Assembly: GCF_033118175.1 (NCBI RefSeq)
Contig: NC_083685.1
Coordinates: 123,450,501 to 123,514,500 of the forward strand
Length of the DNA stretch: 64,000 bases
Direction: 5' to 3'
Source: Dama dama
Lineage: Eukaryota > Chordata > Mammalia > Artiodactyla > Cervidae
Under the pieces are notes generated by a model that made no database searches, was not told where the DNA came from, and saw only the letters and a program-made list of their open reading frames with translations. The stretch's first letter is position 1, and each line of letters starts with the position of its first letter. The position numbers and the translations under genes were made by a program. Shown here piece after piece: positions 43,926-55,900 of this stretch.

Positions 43926-44614
43926 ATGCAGAAGACACCTAGCCCCCAGCAGCCATCCACACACAGCCTCCTTTACAGCATGTACCAAGCTGCCTTTTAA
44001 TGTTGCTTCTTTCATTTCTCTCCCCCAGGGTAGGGACTTTTGGTAGACAGGGACTGTAGTTTATCTCTGTCAACTGCGAAATAGAGACTAGATAGCCATG
44101 GATGGTGGGTGACAACGCTGAGCCAGCTAACAGGAAAGATAAATCTGACCCCAGGGAGATGAAGGGGTTTTTAAGGCCGCAAGCAATTACAGATGGTGAG
44201 GAGATAGAGTCTTTCTTGGTGTCCAGCTCAGCACTTGAGTCTTAGTTTAAAATACCTTGATTTGGGAAAACAGTCCAGTCACCCAAACCCACGGCTCACA
44301 GCCCTCCCGGGTGAACCCCTGAATGACTGCAGCCTCCCCTGGGCCTGCCCAGGCCCCAGCTGAGCACCCTTGGCACCTGATGAGGGAGGTTCCTATTTCT
44401 CTGTCCCCATCTCTCAGAGGGAGCTGCCCCCGGGGCAGCCCCTCCTGCCCGGAGAACTTCCCCACCTCGCACAGCTAGGTCTCACCTTCCAACTGGAGTG
44501 CTGGTAGGACATGGTGTCTCTTCAGGGACAAGCCCATCTCATATGTTTGCTGAGTTCCTAGGCCACCAGGATCAGTCCTTGACCGGACACTTGGAAAGTG
44601 AGGCATCAGAAAAT
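43926..44614. other. Unique DNA, nothing assigned
   Basis: No gene. 'gccgcaagcaattacagatg' near 44180 is enhancer-like but too short to call. Confidence 0.45.
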
Positions 44615-45167
44615 ATACGCAGCAACATCAGGCGTTAAGGAACTACCAGTTAGAACCACACCAGATATCACTATGTACCTATAAGAATGGCTAAAATATA
44701 GTCCCCAATGCAGGTAAGGATACAGAGAATCTAAATCACTCATACATTGCTTGTGGGAATGGAAAATGGTACGAATACTCTGGAAAACAGTTGGTAGTTT
44801 CTTTAAAAAACAATGAGTAGCTACCATACATAACCACAATTGCACTTTTGGGAATTTGTCCCTGCAAAAATGAAGACTTTAGTTTCATACAAAAACTTGT
44901 ACAGGAATGGTTAACTGTAGAAATATTCAAAAATTAAAATTAATTAATTTTAAAAAAATAATTAAAAACTGGAAACAACTCAGATTATGTCAATGAGTCA
45001 ATAGCTAAACAAACTGGGACATCCATGCCATGGGATACACTCATGATAAAATGAAACATACTGTTAATACACATAGCAACCTGGGTGAATCTCCAAGAAG
45101 TTATACTGAGTAAAAAAAAAAACAAAACAGCCAATCCCAAATGGTTACCATTTTAAAATATACCCAG

Positions 45168-45410
45168 TTCAGTTCAGTTCAGTCACTCAGTCGTGTCCGA
45201 CTCTTTGCAACCCTATGGATTGCAGCATGCCAGGCTTCCCTGTCCATCACCAACTCCCGGAGCTTACTCAAACTCATGTCCATTGAGTCAGTGAAGTCAT
45301 CCAACCATCTCACCCTCTGTCGTCCCCTTCTCCTCCTGCCTTCAATCTTTCCCAGCATTAGGGTCTTTTCCAACGAGTCAGCTCTTCGCATCAGGTGGCC
45401 AAAGTATTGC
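45168..45410 (-). mobile_element. BovB 3' end, reversed
   Basis: AGTTC-repeat tail at the left, ending 'atcaggtggccaaagtattg'. A short duplication acccag flanks it (45162-45167, 45411-45416). Confidence 0.92.
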
Positions 45411-45416
45411 ACCCAG

Positions 45417-45903
45417 AATTTGTTTTAATCAGGTATGGCAAGACATGCAGACATGAAAAAGATTGTCACATAGGAAGAAGTTGACAGGAGGTGCCGGACA
45501 GCACACAGGGCTCCACCAGGAAGCACCAGGGTTGACCAGGTGGCTGAAGGAGCGAGGGGCAAGTGTGAGTGTGAAACTTCAGTGCAGTTTTCATGGGAGA
45601 TGAAAGGCAGGCATGGAAGCAGTCTAGGGATTGGCTAGTTTGAATCATTTTAGTGGGCCCTGGGCTTTAGAAGTGGTCTCTAGTCATCTGGGACGTGCCC
45701 CTGGGTGGTTGAGGGCAAGCAGATAGCATCTCAGATTGCAGGATTCTGATAAGAGGAGGCAGAGGAGAGCCTCGACTCAGGACTGGTTGGTTTGCATATC
45801 GAAGGTACACTCTCTTTCTCCAGATTAGTAACCCAGAGACAGTCCCACCCAGGGTCCCAAAGCGCAGAGAAATCAAAGCATCGTGAAATATAGAAAAATT
45901 ATA
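45417..45903. other. Unassigned sequence inside the split L1
   Basis: Not L1-like ('aggaagcaccagggttgacc', 'ttttagtgggccctgggctt'). It reads like an old LTR, but I cannot identify it. Confidence 0.35.
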
Positions 45904-46048
45904 GGGAATTCCCTGGCAGTCCAGTGGTTAGGACTCTGCGCTCTCACTGCCGTGGGCCTAGGTCCAATCACTGGTCAGGTCACTAAGACCAGAGCACTGG
46001 TCATGGCACTGCATAGTGTGGCCAAAAATAAATTAACAAATTAAAAAT
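45904..46048 (+). repeat. CHR SINE
   Basis: 'gggaattccctggcagtcca' to 'agtgtggccaaaaataaatt'. Confidence 0.87.
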
Positions 46049-46287
46049 TTTAATTGATTCATACAGTTACATACTGTGTGATCCATTGATATAACATTCA
46101 TGAAATGACAAAATTATAGAAATGGGAACAGAATGGTGGTTGTCGTGTTAAGGTGAGGATCAGGCTGGAGGGAAGTGGGTGTGCCTGTAAAAAGTGGGAG
46201 AGAGGTCCTTGTGTGGATGGAGATGTTCTGTATCTTGACTGTATCAATTGTGACATGGTGCTATAGTTTTGCAAGGTGTTACTATCC

Positions 46288-46529
46288 GGAGAAGGCAATG
46301 GCACCCCACTCCAGTACTCTTGCCTGGAAAATCCCATGGACGGAGGAGCCTGATAGGCTGCAGTCCATGGGGTCGCGAAGAGTCGGACATGACTGAGAGA
46401 CTTCACTTTCACTTTTCACTTTTATGCTTTGGAGAAGGAAATGGCAACCCACTCCAGTGTTCTTGCCTGGAGAATCCCAGGGAAGGGTTCGCACAGAGTC
46501 AGATATGACTGAAGTGACTTAGCAGTAGC
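46288..46529 (+). repeat. BOV-A2 SINE (Bov-A dimer)
   Basis: Two Bov-A units ('ggagaaggcaatggcacccc', 'ggagaaggaaatggcaaccc') joined by the 'ttcacttttcacttttatgc' linker, ending 'cttagcagtagc'. Exact 7-bp duplication actatcc (46281-46287, 46530-46536). The second unit lacks about 29 bases after 'gaatcccaggga'. Confidence 0.95.
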
Positions 46530-46641
46530 ACTATCCAGAAAACCGGGCTACCAGGTACACGGAGTCTCTCTGCATTGTGTTTCACAACTGTGAGTCTACA
46601 ATTATTTCAAAATTAAAAGTTTAATTTAAAAAATATGGTAG

Positions 46642-46835
46642 AGACTTCCCTGGTTGTGCAGTAGTTAAGACTTTACTTTCCAATGCAGAGGGTACGGGTT
46701 CGATCCCTGGCTGGGGAGCTAAGATCCTTCATGCCAAAAAACCAAAACATAAAACAGAAGCAATATTGTAACAAATTCAATAAAGACCTTTAAAATGGTC
46801 CACATCAAAAAAATCTTTAAAAAAGAAATAAAATG
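46642..46835 (+). repeat. CHR-2 SINE
   Basis: 'gacttccctggttgtgcagt', intact B-box 'gggttcgatccc', tail 'gcaatattgtaacaaattca', A-rich end. The best-preserved CHR-2 here. Confidence 0.92.
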
Positions 46836-47344
46836 GATAATGGAGTTCATTTAAAAAAACATGGTAAAAGTGAACCACTTTCTCCTTATCTTCTGAATCC
46901 CAACCCCACCTCTCCCCAAAGGCCACTTATATCTTCAGTGTAACTTCTTCCTGATTTCTCTCTGTATTTATTTATACACATATGCACTAACTTAGGGGAG
47001 TGTTTCATAAATGGAATTAATGGATGGTCCCATGACTTGCGTGATAAGAGCTAGTCAGCAACAAAGTGACAGAAACCTTGAGAAAATGGCTCTAACCTCT
47101 TCATTTCAAAACGGCAAGTAGAGGAACTACTGTGGATCACCCTGTTCTCTCAATTGAAGGGAAACAGATTCTAAAGAGAGACAGAAGCCCGTCGTCTGAG
47201 GCTCTCCCAGGACGCGTGACTCATGGAACATTTCTGTAAATGATATCTGGCCTTGCAACTGTAAACCCTCTTTTGGGAGAGATGGGAGTGGCAGTTACAA
47301 AAGTGGATGGGGCTGCATGAGGTGCCTGCCTACCTTTAAAAGAT
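46836..47344. other. Unique DNA, nothing assigned
   Basis: No gene or clear repeat. Confidence 0.45.
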
Positions 47345-48140
47345 GAGCCCAGACAAATGAATAAAGAAAATGTGGTTGTATACTGAGTACACACAGTGGA
47401 ATATTATTTATCCTTAAAAAAGAAGAAAATTTGTATAATAACAACATGTATGAATCTGGAGCACATGATGCTAAGTGAAATAAGCCAGACATAGTAATAC
47501 AAATACTGCGTAAAACCACTTATGGAGGAATCTAAAATAGTCAAACTCATAGAACATAGAAGGGAGGGAAATGGGAAGACATTAGTCAAAAGGCACGATG
47601 TTTGGGTGTGCAAGATGAGTAGGTCCTAAGATCTTCTGTATAGCATGTGTGCTGTGTGTGTTAGTCACTCAGTTGTGTCCAACTCTTTGTGAATCCATGG
47701 ACTGTAGCCCACCAGGTCCCTCTGTCCACGGAATTCTCCAGGCAAAAATACTGGAGTGGGTTGCCATTCTCTTCTCCAGGGGATTTTCCCAACCCAGGGA
47801 TTAAACCCAGGTCTCCTGTATTGCAGGTGGATTCTTTACCATCTGAGCCACAAGGGAAGCCCACTGAACAGCATAGAATTCATAATACTGTATTGTAGAC
47901 GTAAACACTTTTTGAGATGGTTGATCTCAAGTGTTCTGATAATAATAATCACAATAATAAAGAAGGTAGAAGGAACCTTATGGAGAAGATGGATATATTT
48001 ATGGCATAGACTGTGGTGATGGTTTCACAATGTATATATATTTCCAAGCTTAACTTGTATATATTTAAAATGTACAGCTTTTTGTATGTCAATCATACCG
48101 CAATAAAGTGGTTTTTTTAAAAAAAAATAAATAAATAAAC
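47345..48140 (+). mobile_element. L1 3' end, split by Bov-tA
   Basis: 'gacaaatgaataaagaaaat', 'atgctaagtgaaataagcca', then after the SINE 'ggtgatggtttcacaatgta' and 'catcaataaag'-type 3' terminus (taccgcaataaagtgg) with an A-rich tail. Confidence 0.75.
47645..47863 (-). repeat. Bov-tA SINE, reversed, inside L1
   Basis: 'gttagtcactcagttgtgtc' to 'tgagccacaagggaagccc'. Confidence 0.95.
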
Positions 48141-48586
48141 CAGAAGAGCTGGAGGGAAGAGAAGAGGGTATGCACTTGATGGCAAGCACCAGAGAGCTGG
48201 GAACAAACTGGAACCTTCAAAGTACAAACACACACACACAAATACACAATACACACCTTCTAAAGCAACCTTCAGATCAAGGTGAACAAGCACAGCCATG
48301 GCCCCGCTAAGGAAGAGAGGGCAGCAAAGCTCAATTTTCATCTTGTTTTTGCCTGTCCCAGTAAAGAGAATGATCTTCAAACTGGAAAGGGGAAAACAAA
48401 GCGTGATGCCTGGCATGTTACAGGAGCTTGGAGCTGCTTGTTGAGTCAAATGCAAAGAGGGGATTGCAACAGACACAGTGAAGAGAGAAAAACAGTCACC
48501 TGAGCTGCTGGAAATGAGTTCTTTCCCCCAGAGCCTGATGAATCGCATCCCAGCGTGTTTAAGCAGCCAGTAGCCTTAATCTCGGG
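48141..48586. other. Unique DNA with short CA tract
   Basis: (CA)n-like text at 48227-48257. A 143-aa minus frame (48117-48548) begins in an L1 A-tail and is not supported as a gene. Confidence 0.45.
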
Positions 48587-48806
48587 GCTTCCCAGGTGTC
48601 ACTAGTGGGAAAGAACCTGCCTGCCAATGCAGGAGATGTAAGAGACGTGGATATGATCCCTAGGTTGGGAAGATCCCCTGGAGGAGGGCATGACAACCCA
48701 CTCCAGTATTCTTGCCTGGAGAATCCCATGGACAGAAGAGCCTGGCGGGCTACAGTCCATGGGGTCGAGCACAATCAGACACCACTGAAGCGACTCAGCA
48801 CGCATG
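48587..48806 (+). repeat. Bov-tA SINE
   Basis: 'gggcttcccaggtgtcacta' to 'gaagcgactcagcacgcatg'. Confidence 0.94.
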
Positions 48807-49079
48807 CACAGCCTTCATCTCAGGCTGTTACTGGTAATTTCAAGAAATTATGGAAGGTGAGCAAGGTGTGGGAAAACTGACCATGAACCACTCCTGACCT
48901 GATTGTCAAAAAGAAAGGAATAAAAGAAAATTCTAGAACTAATAGGCCAGTGAATGTGGTGCAAATCTTTAGAAAAGGATAAGCCCATTACAGCGCTGGC
49001 TCATGAATGCAAAAGGAGACACAGCACAAAACTGGAAACGCTCTAGAACTAAAACAACCACATGAATCTCATTTCCATT
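48807..49079. other. Unassigned DNA
   Basis: No gene or named repeat. Confidence 0.4.
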
Positions 49080-49470
49080 TTCAATGAGTTATCAGATTGC
49101 TGGATGCAAAGAACGTCTCAGGCAATACACTGATTTGCATAAACATGTGTAAATTAGGTGGTCGGACAAGGACTAGAGGATGGAATTGTAGGGGAATTCA
49201 CAGCTCATTTAACACTGTGCGGAATGAATCGGCCTGGAAGGAGGGCCGCAGTGGAGGGCCACAGGGCTCTGTTCTGTCCTGGAGCCAGTCAGCACTTCTG
49301 CAGCGCCTTGGATAGAAGCAGGTCTATGCTCTTCAAATCTTCAAACGGCATGAACCCGGGAGGGACGCTTAAAATGAATGAGGATGAAATCCCAAATCCA
49401 GTGGGTCAAACATTGCCGAGATCATTTGCATTTCCTATTGCATCATTACAAGCTGGGGAGGCCTGGCCTG
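49080..49470. promoter_or_regulatory. Candidate conserved non-coding element
   Basis: 'tgagttatcagattgctgga', 'acactgatttgcataaacat' (TTTGCATAA, POU-like), 'gtgtaaattaggtgg' and later 'gatcatttgcatttcctatt'. The last contains the octamer variant ATTTGCAT. Repeat-free. Confidence 0.38.
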
Positions 49471-50519
49471 GCAGAAGGAAGTTGCTGACGACGTATGGAG
49501 GGGGCCGCCTTCACAGGGGTCACTGCAGACATTGATGGGAGGTGAAGCCCACACAGCATGGGTCACATTGCTAACACTCGGAACCAGCTCCTGGAAACTC
49601 CCTGCGCAGAGCAGATTGCAGCTGCGAGTGGGCTTTCAGATCTGGACTGCCTCGTTTAAGGACAGGAGCTAGCTAGAGTGCATGCTGGGGAGAGTACCTG
49701 GAAGGTGAAGGAAGCAGGAGGCATGATGAAGAGACGATGTCAGCTGGACCTGGAGGAGAGATGACCGCGGCAGGGGGTGGGAGTGGGGGAAACTCATTGC
49801 AGGCTGTGAGTATATCAAGGCTACATAGGAAAAAACAAATGGTTATCAAAAACTCAAAGTGACTGTGGCTGGACCTGGCTCCCGGGGAGGGTGGTATAAA
49901 TCCCGTTGGTGGGAAAATAAATCCCATTGGAGGCAGGGCTAGAACACAGGAAGAGGGACGTGGGTGCTTGGGCCACTGGAGGGGGAGGGCAGTGGGGTGG
50001 GAGGGGGTCTCTGTTGGGAGGGCGGCCGGCCATAGGAGGATTAGGAGCTGTCTCTGTAAGCCTGAATCCAGGTGGTGCTCTGGTGTGAACCTCCTTCCTT
50101 CCTTGCTGGCATACGGATGCTCCTGTGATAATGTTTGGAGGAAACAACCCGTGTTTCTGAATCTCGGGGACTGTGTGAGGACAATAAGGGGGATGCTGAG
50201 ATGATCGGTTCCCAGAGCCCAGCCAGTGAAGGCAGGGCGTCTCCAGGAAGTTCCAGCAGGAACATGCCATCACATGTCGGAGGGAGTTTGAGGCAAGTTT
50301 TTCCAAAGTTCGGCAAATAAAGAAGTTTGACCCGAGTTTGGTGCTGCTCCCTAGAGAGAAGTAGGGAGCAGGAGGAGGTCAGAGCGGGGAAAGCCTTCTG
50401 ACACCAGGCGCAGGGATCTGACGATGGACCTCTGTGGGCAGCGGTCCATCCTCATGAAGTTTCAAAAGAAGATGACAGCCACCTGATATGAGTGCTGGAG
50501 GGGATTCGTTTTGTTTCCA
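49471..50519. other. Unique DNA, nothing assigned
   Basis: Contains a local inexact duplication 'ggtataaatcccgttggtgg' / 'aataaatcccattggaggca' at 49892-49936. Minus frames of 90-150 aa are not supported. Confidence 0.45.
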
Positions 50520-50710
50520 AAGATTTTTTTTTTTAATGTGGACCTTTTTTTTAAGATTTTCTTGAATTTGCCACAACATTGCTTCTGCTTCACGTCTTGA
50601 CCCTTTGAGCACAAGGCGTGTGGGATCTTAGTTCCCCGACCTGGGATCAAACCCACACCCCCTGCCCTGGAAGGAGAAGCCTTAACTACTGGACCACCAG
50701 GGAAGTCCCA
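50520..50710 (-). repeat. CHR-2 SINE, reversed
   Basis: 'ttttttttaatgtggacctt', 'aatttgccacaacattgctt', 'tggaccaccagggaagtccc'. Confidence 0.87.
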
Positions 50711-50769
50711 GGATGAAATTCTTGATGATAAGGACCAAAGACCAGTTTAATTGGCTGAAGATTAAAAAA

Positions 50770-51190
50770 AAACAAAACAAAAAACAAGGGGGATTTTGTT
50801 GGCTCACATAACTAGAAGTCCAGAATGTCCCATACCACTGGACCAAATGGGCAAAGCATACCTTCAAAGACTGCTGTCTGTCTCTCAGCTCTGGTTTCCT
50901 CTGTCCAGCCTTCCTTCCAGGCAGACCCTGCTCAGGTGCTAGCAGAAACAGCAGCCCCCGGCCCCCATCTCACCAACCCAGCAAGCCCAAGCAAATGGCC
51001 TTTGTTTCTGCGAAGGTCCCAAGACCAACCCACATTAGACTGATGCCTCCACCTCAAATACATCAGGAGGACGGGGCTCACTGATTGGCCAGTCCTGGGC
51101 CAAGTGATCATCTCTGAAGCAGGTGTGAGTGTGAGGACAGACAGCAGCTCCCTACACCTGGGGCTTGACCGAATGGCACAGGACAAGTTT
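50770..51190. repeat. Possible old repeat, unassigned
   Basis: 'gattttgttggctcacataa', 'ctgattggccagtcctgggc' have the texture of an ancient reversed LINE or LTR end. Family unknown. Confidence 0.3.
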
Positions 51191-51284
51191 CCATCTCTGA
51201 GTGAAGGACTCTGTATGCCGCGAGTGTTCCAAGACCCAAAGACGAGCCAAGCGCACAGCAAGACCTGAGCAAATCATGGGTGGT

Positions 51285-51608
51285 TGTTGTTCAGTCGCTC
51301 AGCCCTGTCTGACTCTTTGTGACCCCATGGACTGCAGCACATCAGACTCCCTTGTCCTTCACTATCTCCCAGAGTTTGCTCAAACTCATGTCCATCCAGT
51401 CAGTGATGTCATCCAACCATCTCATTCTCCTCCAGCTTTGAATCTTTCCCAGCATCAGGGTCTTTTCCACTGAGTCAGCTCTTTGCATCAAGTGGCCAAA
51501 ATATTGGAGCTTCAGCTTCATCATCAGTCCTTCCAGTGAATATTAGGGTTGATTTCCTTTAGGATTGACTAGTTTGATCTCCTTGCTGTCCAAGGGACTC
51601 TCAAGAGG
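51285..51608 (-). mobile_element. BovB 3' end, reversed
   Basis: 'gttcagtcgctcagccctgt', 'atctttcccagcatcagggt', end 'caagggactctcaagag'. The minus-strand 60-aa frame is a BovB ORF2 remnant with a small internal deletion. Confidence 0.92.
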
Positions 51609-52200
51609 TTAGTTGACTTAGAAGCACAGTACCAGATTTTCTATCATCCCTGTTCACATTCTTACCAGACTTGATCTTCAGATGAGTTAGAGTCTCTTAT
51701 GCCTATTTAAATTACTGCCCCTCCCCATTTTAAAAACAGTTTTGCTGAGATGAGGCCAGAACTTCCTTGCTTTGGGCTCAAGACCATTCCAAAATTTCTG
51801 GCACACAGAACAAGCACAAAATACACTTCAGAAGAATCAAGATTTCAGGCAGGGCAGAACTAGACAAAGGTTTCAGACTATGTGATAGATGATGTTTCAG
51901 AGGAAGGTGGAGAAAGGGTTCATTAAGTACCACAGCTGCTTGTCTCTGGGCCGGAATGATTCCAGCTCTGACTCTGGAGGCCAAATTGAAAATTCAGTCT
52001 TCACCACTGGACTTCCAGGGGAGACCGAATAAGCATTATTTTGTTTTGTTTGTATCTTTCTTTTTTGTTTTTTAAACTATGAAAATATGACAACACATTT
52101 ATAGGAGACTTGGAAAATACAGAACAAAGTTACAAATGGTTCCACTATATATTACAGTTGTTTGTTTTAAGTAGATAAATTAAGGTTTTTATTTGGAGTT
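51609..52200. other. Unique DNA, nothing assigned
   Basis: No gene seen. Confidence 0.45.
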
Positions 52201-52210
52201 TCAATATCAA

Positions 52211-52414
52211 GGGCTTCTCTGGTGACTCGGATGGTAAAGAGTCTGCCTGCAGTGAGGGAGACCCGGGTTCAATCCCTGAATTCGGAAGATCCCCTGGAGA
52301 AGGAAATGGCAACCCACTCCAGTATTCTTGTCTGGAAAATCCCATGGACAGAGGAGCCTGGTCAGCTACAGTCCATGGGGTCGCAAAGAGTCGGACATGA
52401 CTGAGCAACTTCTA
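52211..52414 (+). repeat. Bov-tA SINE
   Basis: Flanked by an exact 10-bp duplication tcaatatcaa (52201-52210, 52415-52424). Head 'gggcttctctggtgactcgg', end 'catgactgagcaacttcta'. Confidence 0.97.
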
Positions 52415-52719
52415 TCAATATCAAACTCTCAGAAATTAATAGAATGAATGTACATAGAAGTAGAAGACTACAGTAGACCCGAAAAGCATTATCAACCAAT
52501 TTGGCATAATTCCCCTAAATATTCTTAACACCGTCCTTTCCCGGAAACCTTCTCCTGGTTCCAGCCTCAGTGTTTCTCGGGGAGCTGTCTGATGCCCCCT
52601 CCTGCTTCCCTGCCCCCTCACTGCTTGTCATCTGCGCCACCATTGGTGCAAGCTTTCTCAAAAGTCAGCGGTGGTCCTCCCTCCTCTTCTGAAAACTCTT
52701 CTGTGGCTTCACCTCACCC

Positions 52720-52998
52720 TCTTTTTTAAATTGAGATGAAATGCATATAAGATTGTGTTAACCACGCTAACCTGTGCAGTCCAACAGCGTTAAGTACATT
52801 CACAACATCACCGCCCTCTAGTTCCAAAACACTTCACCATCCCAAACGGAAACTCTGCACCCACTAGCAGTTGCTTTTCCATTTTCTGCTCTCCCAGGCC
52901 TCAGGCAACCACCATATGCCTTCTATTTCTACAGATTTCCCTATTCTGAACATTTCACATGAAGGGGACCTTACAATATATGACCTTTTGTGTCTAGC
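52720..52998 (-). mobile_element. L1M fragment, reversed
   Basis: 'acattcacaacatcaccgcc', 'tttccctattctgaacattt', 'tatgaccttttgtgtctagc'. A common mammalian L1 segment in reverse; Bov-tA follows directly. Confidence 0.55.
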
Positions 52999-52999
52999 T

Positions 53000-53187
53000 T
53001 AAGAATCTGCCTACAGTGCAGGAGACCTGGGTTTAATCTCTGGGTCGGGGAGATCCTCTGGAGGGGGGCATAGCAACCCACTCCAGTATTCTTGCCTGGA
53101 GAATCCCAAGGTCAGAGGAGCCTAGCAGGCTACAGTCCATAGGGTCACAAAGAGTTGGACCCAACTGAGTGACTTAGCACGCACACG
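53000..53187 (+). repeat. Bov-tA SINE, 5'-truncated
   Basis: Starts mid-head at 'aagaatctgcctacagtgca', ends 'gagtgacttagcacgcac'. Confidence 0.93.
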
Positions 53188-53329
53188 TGTGTGAGCTTGG
53201 GCTCTGACTTCTTTCAGAACACAGCACTGGTCTGCTGAAATAGTTTCACTGCAGCATCTCCAGAATCTTCTCTGCATGGCGCTTGGGATGCTGTCTCCGC
53301 CAGCTGCCAGAAGGCTCAGGGACACCCCC

Positions 53330-53985
53330 TAACAAGAGTCAAGATGGGTAGTGACACGGGGTGGTGAGAGCGTGTCACCTGCTCACGCAGGTGTCTTGCT
53401 CTGTAATAAAGAATTGGCTGGCCTTTGTTCCTGGGAGGCAACCTTTGAATTCTTGGCATCTCCTGAGTGGCAGACATACCTTCGTTATTCATGGTGGGCC
53501 CTGATGCTTGTGGCACAGAGCTGACCCTTGGTGAGCGCAGACCGAGCCAGAAAGACCAGCCGCGCAGTTAGAGAGAGCTTGTCTTCCATCCGTCCTGCCT
53601 CCGTAATAAAGCCCCGGGAGAAGCTCTGGACATCGGACGAGTTTCCTGGTCAGAGATCACACATCCTCATGCCCAGAGGACACAGAAGCTTTGCATCTGG
53701 AACTCTGTGAGAAGACCTCACGCAGAGTGTCTCTCCTTGTGGCTGGCTTTGATTTGAATCCTTGGTAATAAAACTGTAGTCATCTGGGCAGTGCTTTCCT
53801 GAGTTCTGCTAGCTGCTTTAGTGAGTTATTGAGGGGTATAGCTCAGATTTGGGGGACTTGGCCCCCTGAGACCCTGGAAACTTGTGACTGGTGTCCACAG
53901 GGGGCAGGCTTGTAGGACTCACCTCTTACCTGTGAAGTCGGTATTGACTTTGGGTAGTCGGGGTGACCATCGCACTCTGGTATCA
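53330..53985 (+). repeat. LTR-like old repeat, class uncertain
   Basis: 'gctctgtaataaagaattgg', 'ccttggtaataaaactgtag', 'cttgtgactggtgtccacag', 'ttgggtagtcggggtg' resemble the 3' part of old retroviral-type LTRs and leader sequence (polyadenylation signal followed by pyrimidine-rich text). No gene content. Confidence 0.4.
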
Positions 53986-54654
53986 CCCCCAGGTCCCCCT
54001 CCCTGATGTTGTTAACATAAAGCTGCACAGAATGGACGGGGTGGGGGCGGAGAGCAGGGGGACGCAGGGGAAGATACTTGCATTTTTTGCCTATTGGCCA
54101 CTTTGAGCAATCCTTCCTTGTTTGCTATAAAATGAACTGCTGGTTAGGATTGAGGAGGAAACCCAGAAAAACATGGACACTGAAGCCTTTGAAGTTGGGC
54201 TGGGTCCTTCACCTCCTTAGGTCAGAAAGCAGAACCCGAGTGCGGGTGAACCAGTGTCACCATCACACATTGACCTTCCCCCCAAGCAGTTTATCAATGA
54301 AGGGAATTTAATGAGCTCACATCCTGGTCCTCTCTTGGGCGAGTGTGGGGGATGGTGTGAGAGAGAATGAGTGCTGGAGTAGATGACGGGGCGTGCACAA
54401 GCTAATAGGAAACTCCTGCGCCGATCTTTGCCATTTGCAGTGGTAGCTTGCAAGAGAGGCTGCCCAATAAAGTCATCAGGGAAGGTGTTGGAGGCCAGGT
54501 GGGGCCACAGATGGAAGAGGAAGTCAGACAGAAGGAGGGACTGAGTATAGCCCGGGAGGGAGGGATCAGCTTGATCCAGGCACCCCTGGGAGGCGGCAGA
54601 CACCTGCTGCCCTGAGGGCTGGAGCACCAGGAATCTGGGTTCTTACACTGGCTC
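53986..54654. other. Unique DNA, nothing assigned
   Basis: Frames of 136-141 aa on the minus strand overlap in different registers, so none is supported. Confidence 0.45.
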
Positions 54655-54725
54655 TCAGAGCAACCCTGGGGTCTGGCATTATTCCCATTTAACAGATGGG
54701 AAAACAGAGGCCCAAGCACATTAGA
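54655..54725 (-). repeat. MIR SINE fragment, reversed
   Basis: 'ggcattattcccatttaaca', 'gatgggaaaacagaggccca'. Confidence 0.65.
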
Positions 54726-55734
54726 GGAAGTCTCCTCGACTGGGTGTTCACGCCAGGCTTCTGGTGGATTTGACCACTCAATAAGATGATATCTTCCTCT
54801 TCCACCCACGACAGAGGGCCATCCCATCAGTCTCGAGACCTGAACTTCAAAACAATTTTTAGAGCAGAGGGCATGACTCTCCTTAGCGGAACCTCCAGGG
54901 TTAAAAAGGTCCCTGAAAGCTTCTCCAGGGCAATGTAAACTGTCAGAGAAGCAGCCAAGTTCTGGAAATCAGACCTGGGGAAAAGGAAACTTCAAATTAC
55001 ACAGGAGACCACAGAAGGTCTCCACGTTTCTCAAAGCCCCAAACCCAGCAGGACCAGGATGCTTCCTGGATATCAGGGTGGGACTGGTGAGCCCACCTGA
55101 TTGAGGGGTGAACTGAACACCATCTGGGGCTGTTAATTCTTCGTTCGCCCAATGCTGTAAACACAGTGCTGACCTGAGAGGGCTGCTCAGAGCCTACGAC
55201 TGGGGCCACGTGGAGAGCAAATTAAAAGCTTTCTGGATCTCAAGTTGCTCTTACAAAACAATGTTTTTAGGAGTTAAGCAATTAATCCAAACACACATGG
55301 GTTCAATTTCCTTGAAACAGAAATGGCTTCAAAAGCAAGAAAGAAAAATGCCCAGGGACAAATTGCCTCTGAGTTTTGTGATCCCCAAGCTTGTGGGAAG
55401 GATGGCCAAGCTATTACCCTGCTCCCTACAACACCAGAACCCTCCCCACCCCTGATCTTGGCAGAGGGAGAGGGGCTCTGGGGTAATCTCGTGCTAACCC
55501 ACTGCCCCGCGCCGGAGGTGGAGAAGGGAAGAGCTCACTTCCCAGGGGGACATGGGCAGGGACCCAAGCCCCCCACTTTCATATGGACTGTCTTTGGGCA
55601 AAAAGGATACGAACAAGGAAATGAAACAAACAAGCCCCCTGGATCCTGGGGCTCTTTCTCTGCAGAAGGCTTTCTTCCTTCTGATTTTCCTTGAGGCGAA
55701 GGAAGGGATTTCAAAGACATGTCTGTTTTCCCCT
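54726..55734. other. Unique DNA, nothing assigned
   Basis: No named repeat. The 123-aa frame at 55323-55694 has no recognisable domain. Confidence 0.45.
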
Positions 55735-55900
55735 TGCAAAGTTTTATGACTTGGCCTCCACGATTCACTCGGGAGACAAGTGTTTTAATAGAATTACATT
55801 GAGACCTTTAATTGACCTCCCCAAACAAAGGAAATTAAACACAAGATGATGTTTGTATAAAACTTCTAAGGTCCAGCGGGAATCAAGCCATCCACTCCAA
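55735..55900. promoter_or_regulatory. Candidate conserved non-coding element
   Basis: 'agtgttttaatagaattaca', 'gacctttaattgacctcccc' and 'caaaggaaattaaacacaag' give three ATTA/TTAAT cores. Repeat-free. Confidence 0.35.

Larger units (their letters stand above)
44615..46638 (+). mobile_element. L1M 3' region, split by later insertions
   Basis: 44615-45160 holds ORF2 3' text ('ttgcttgtgggaatggaaaa', 'aacaaactgggacatccatg'). The 3' UTR resumes at 46050-46287 ('gggaacagaatggtggttgt') and ends after 46530 ('ctacaattatttcaaaatta'). Between lie a BovB piece, unassigned DNA, a CHR SINE and a BOV-A2. Confidence 0.65.
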
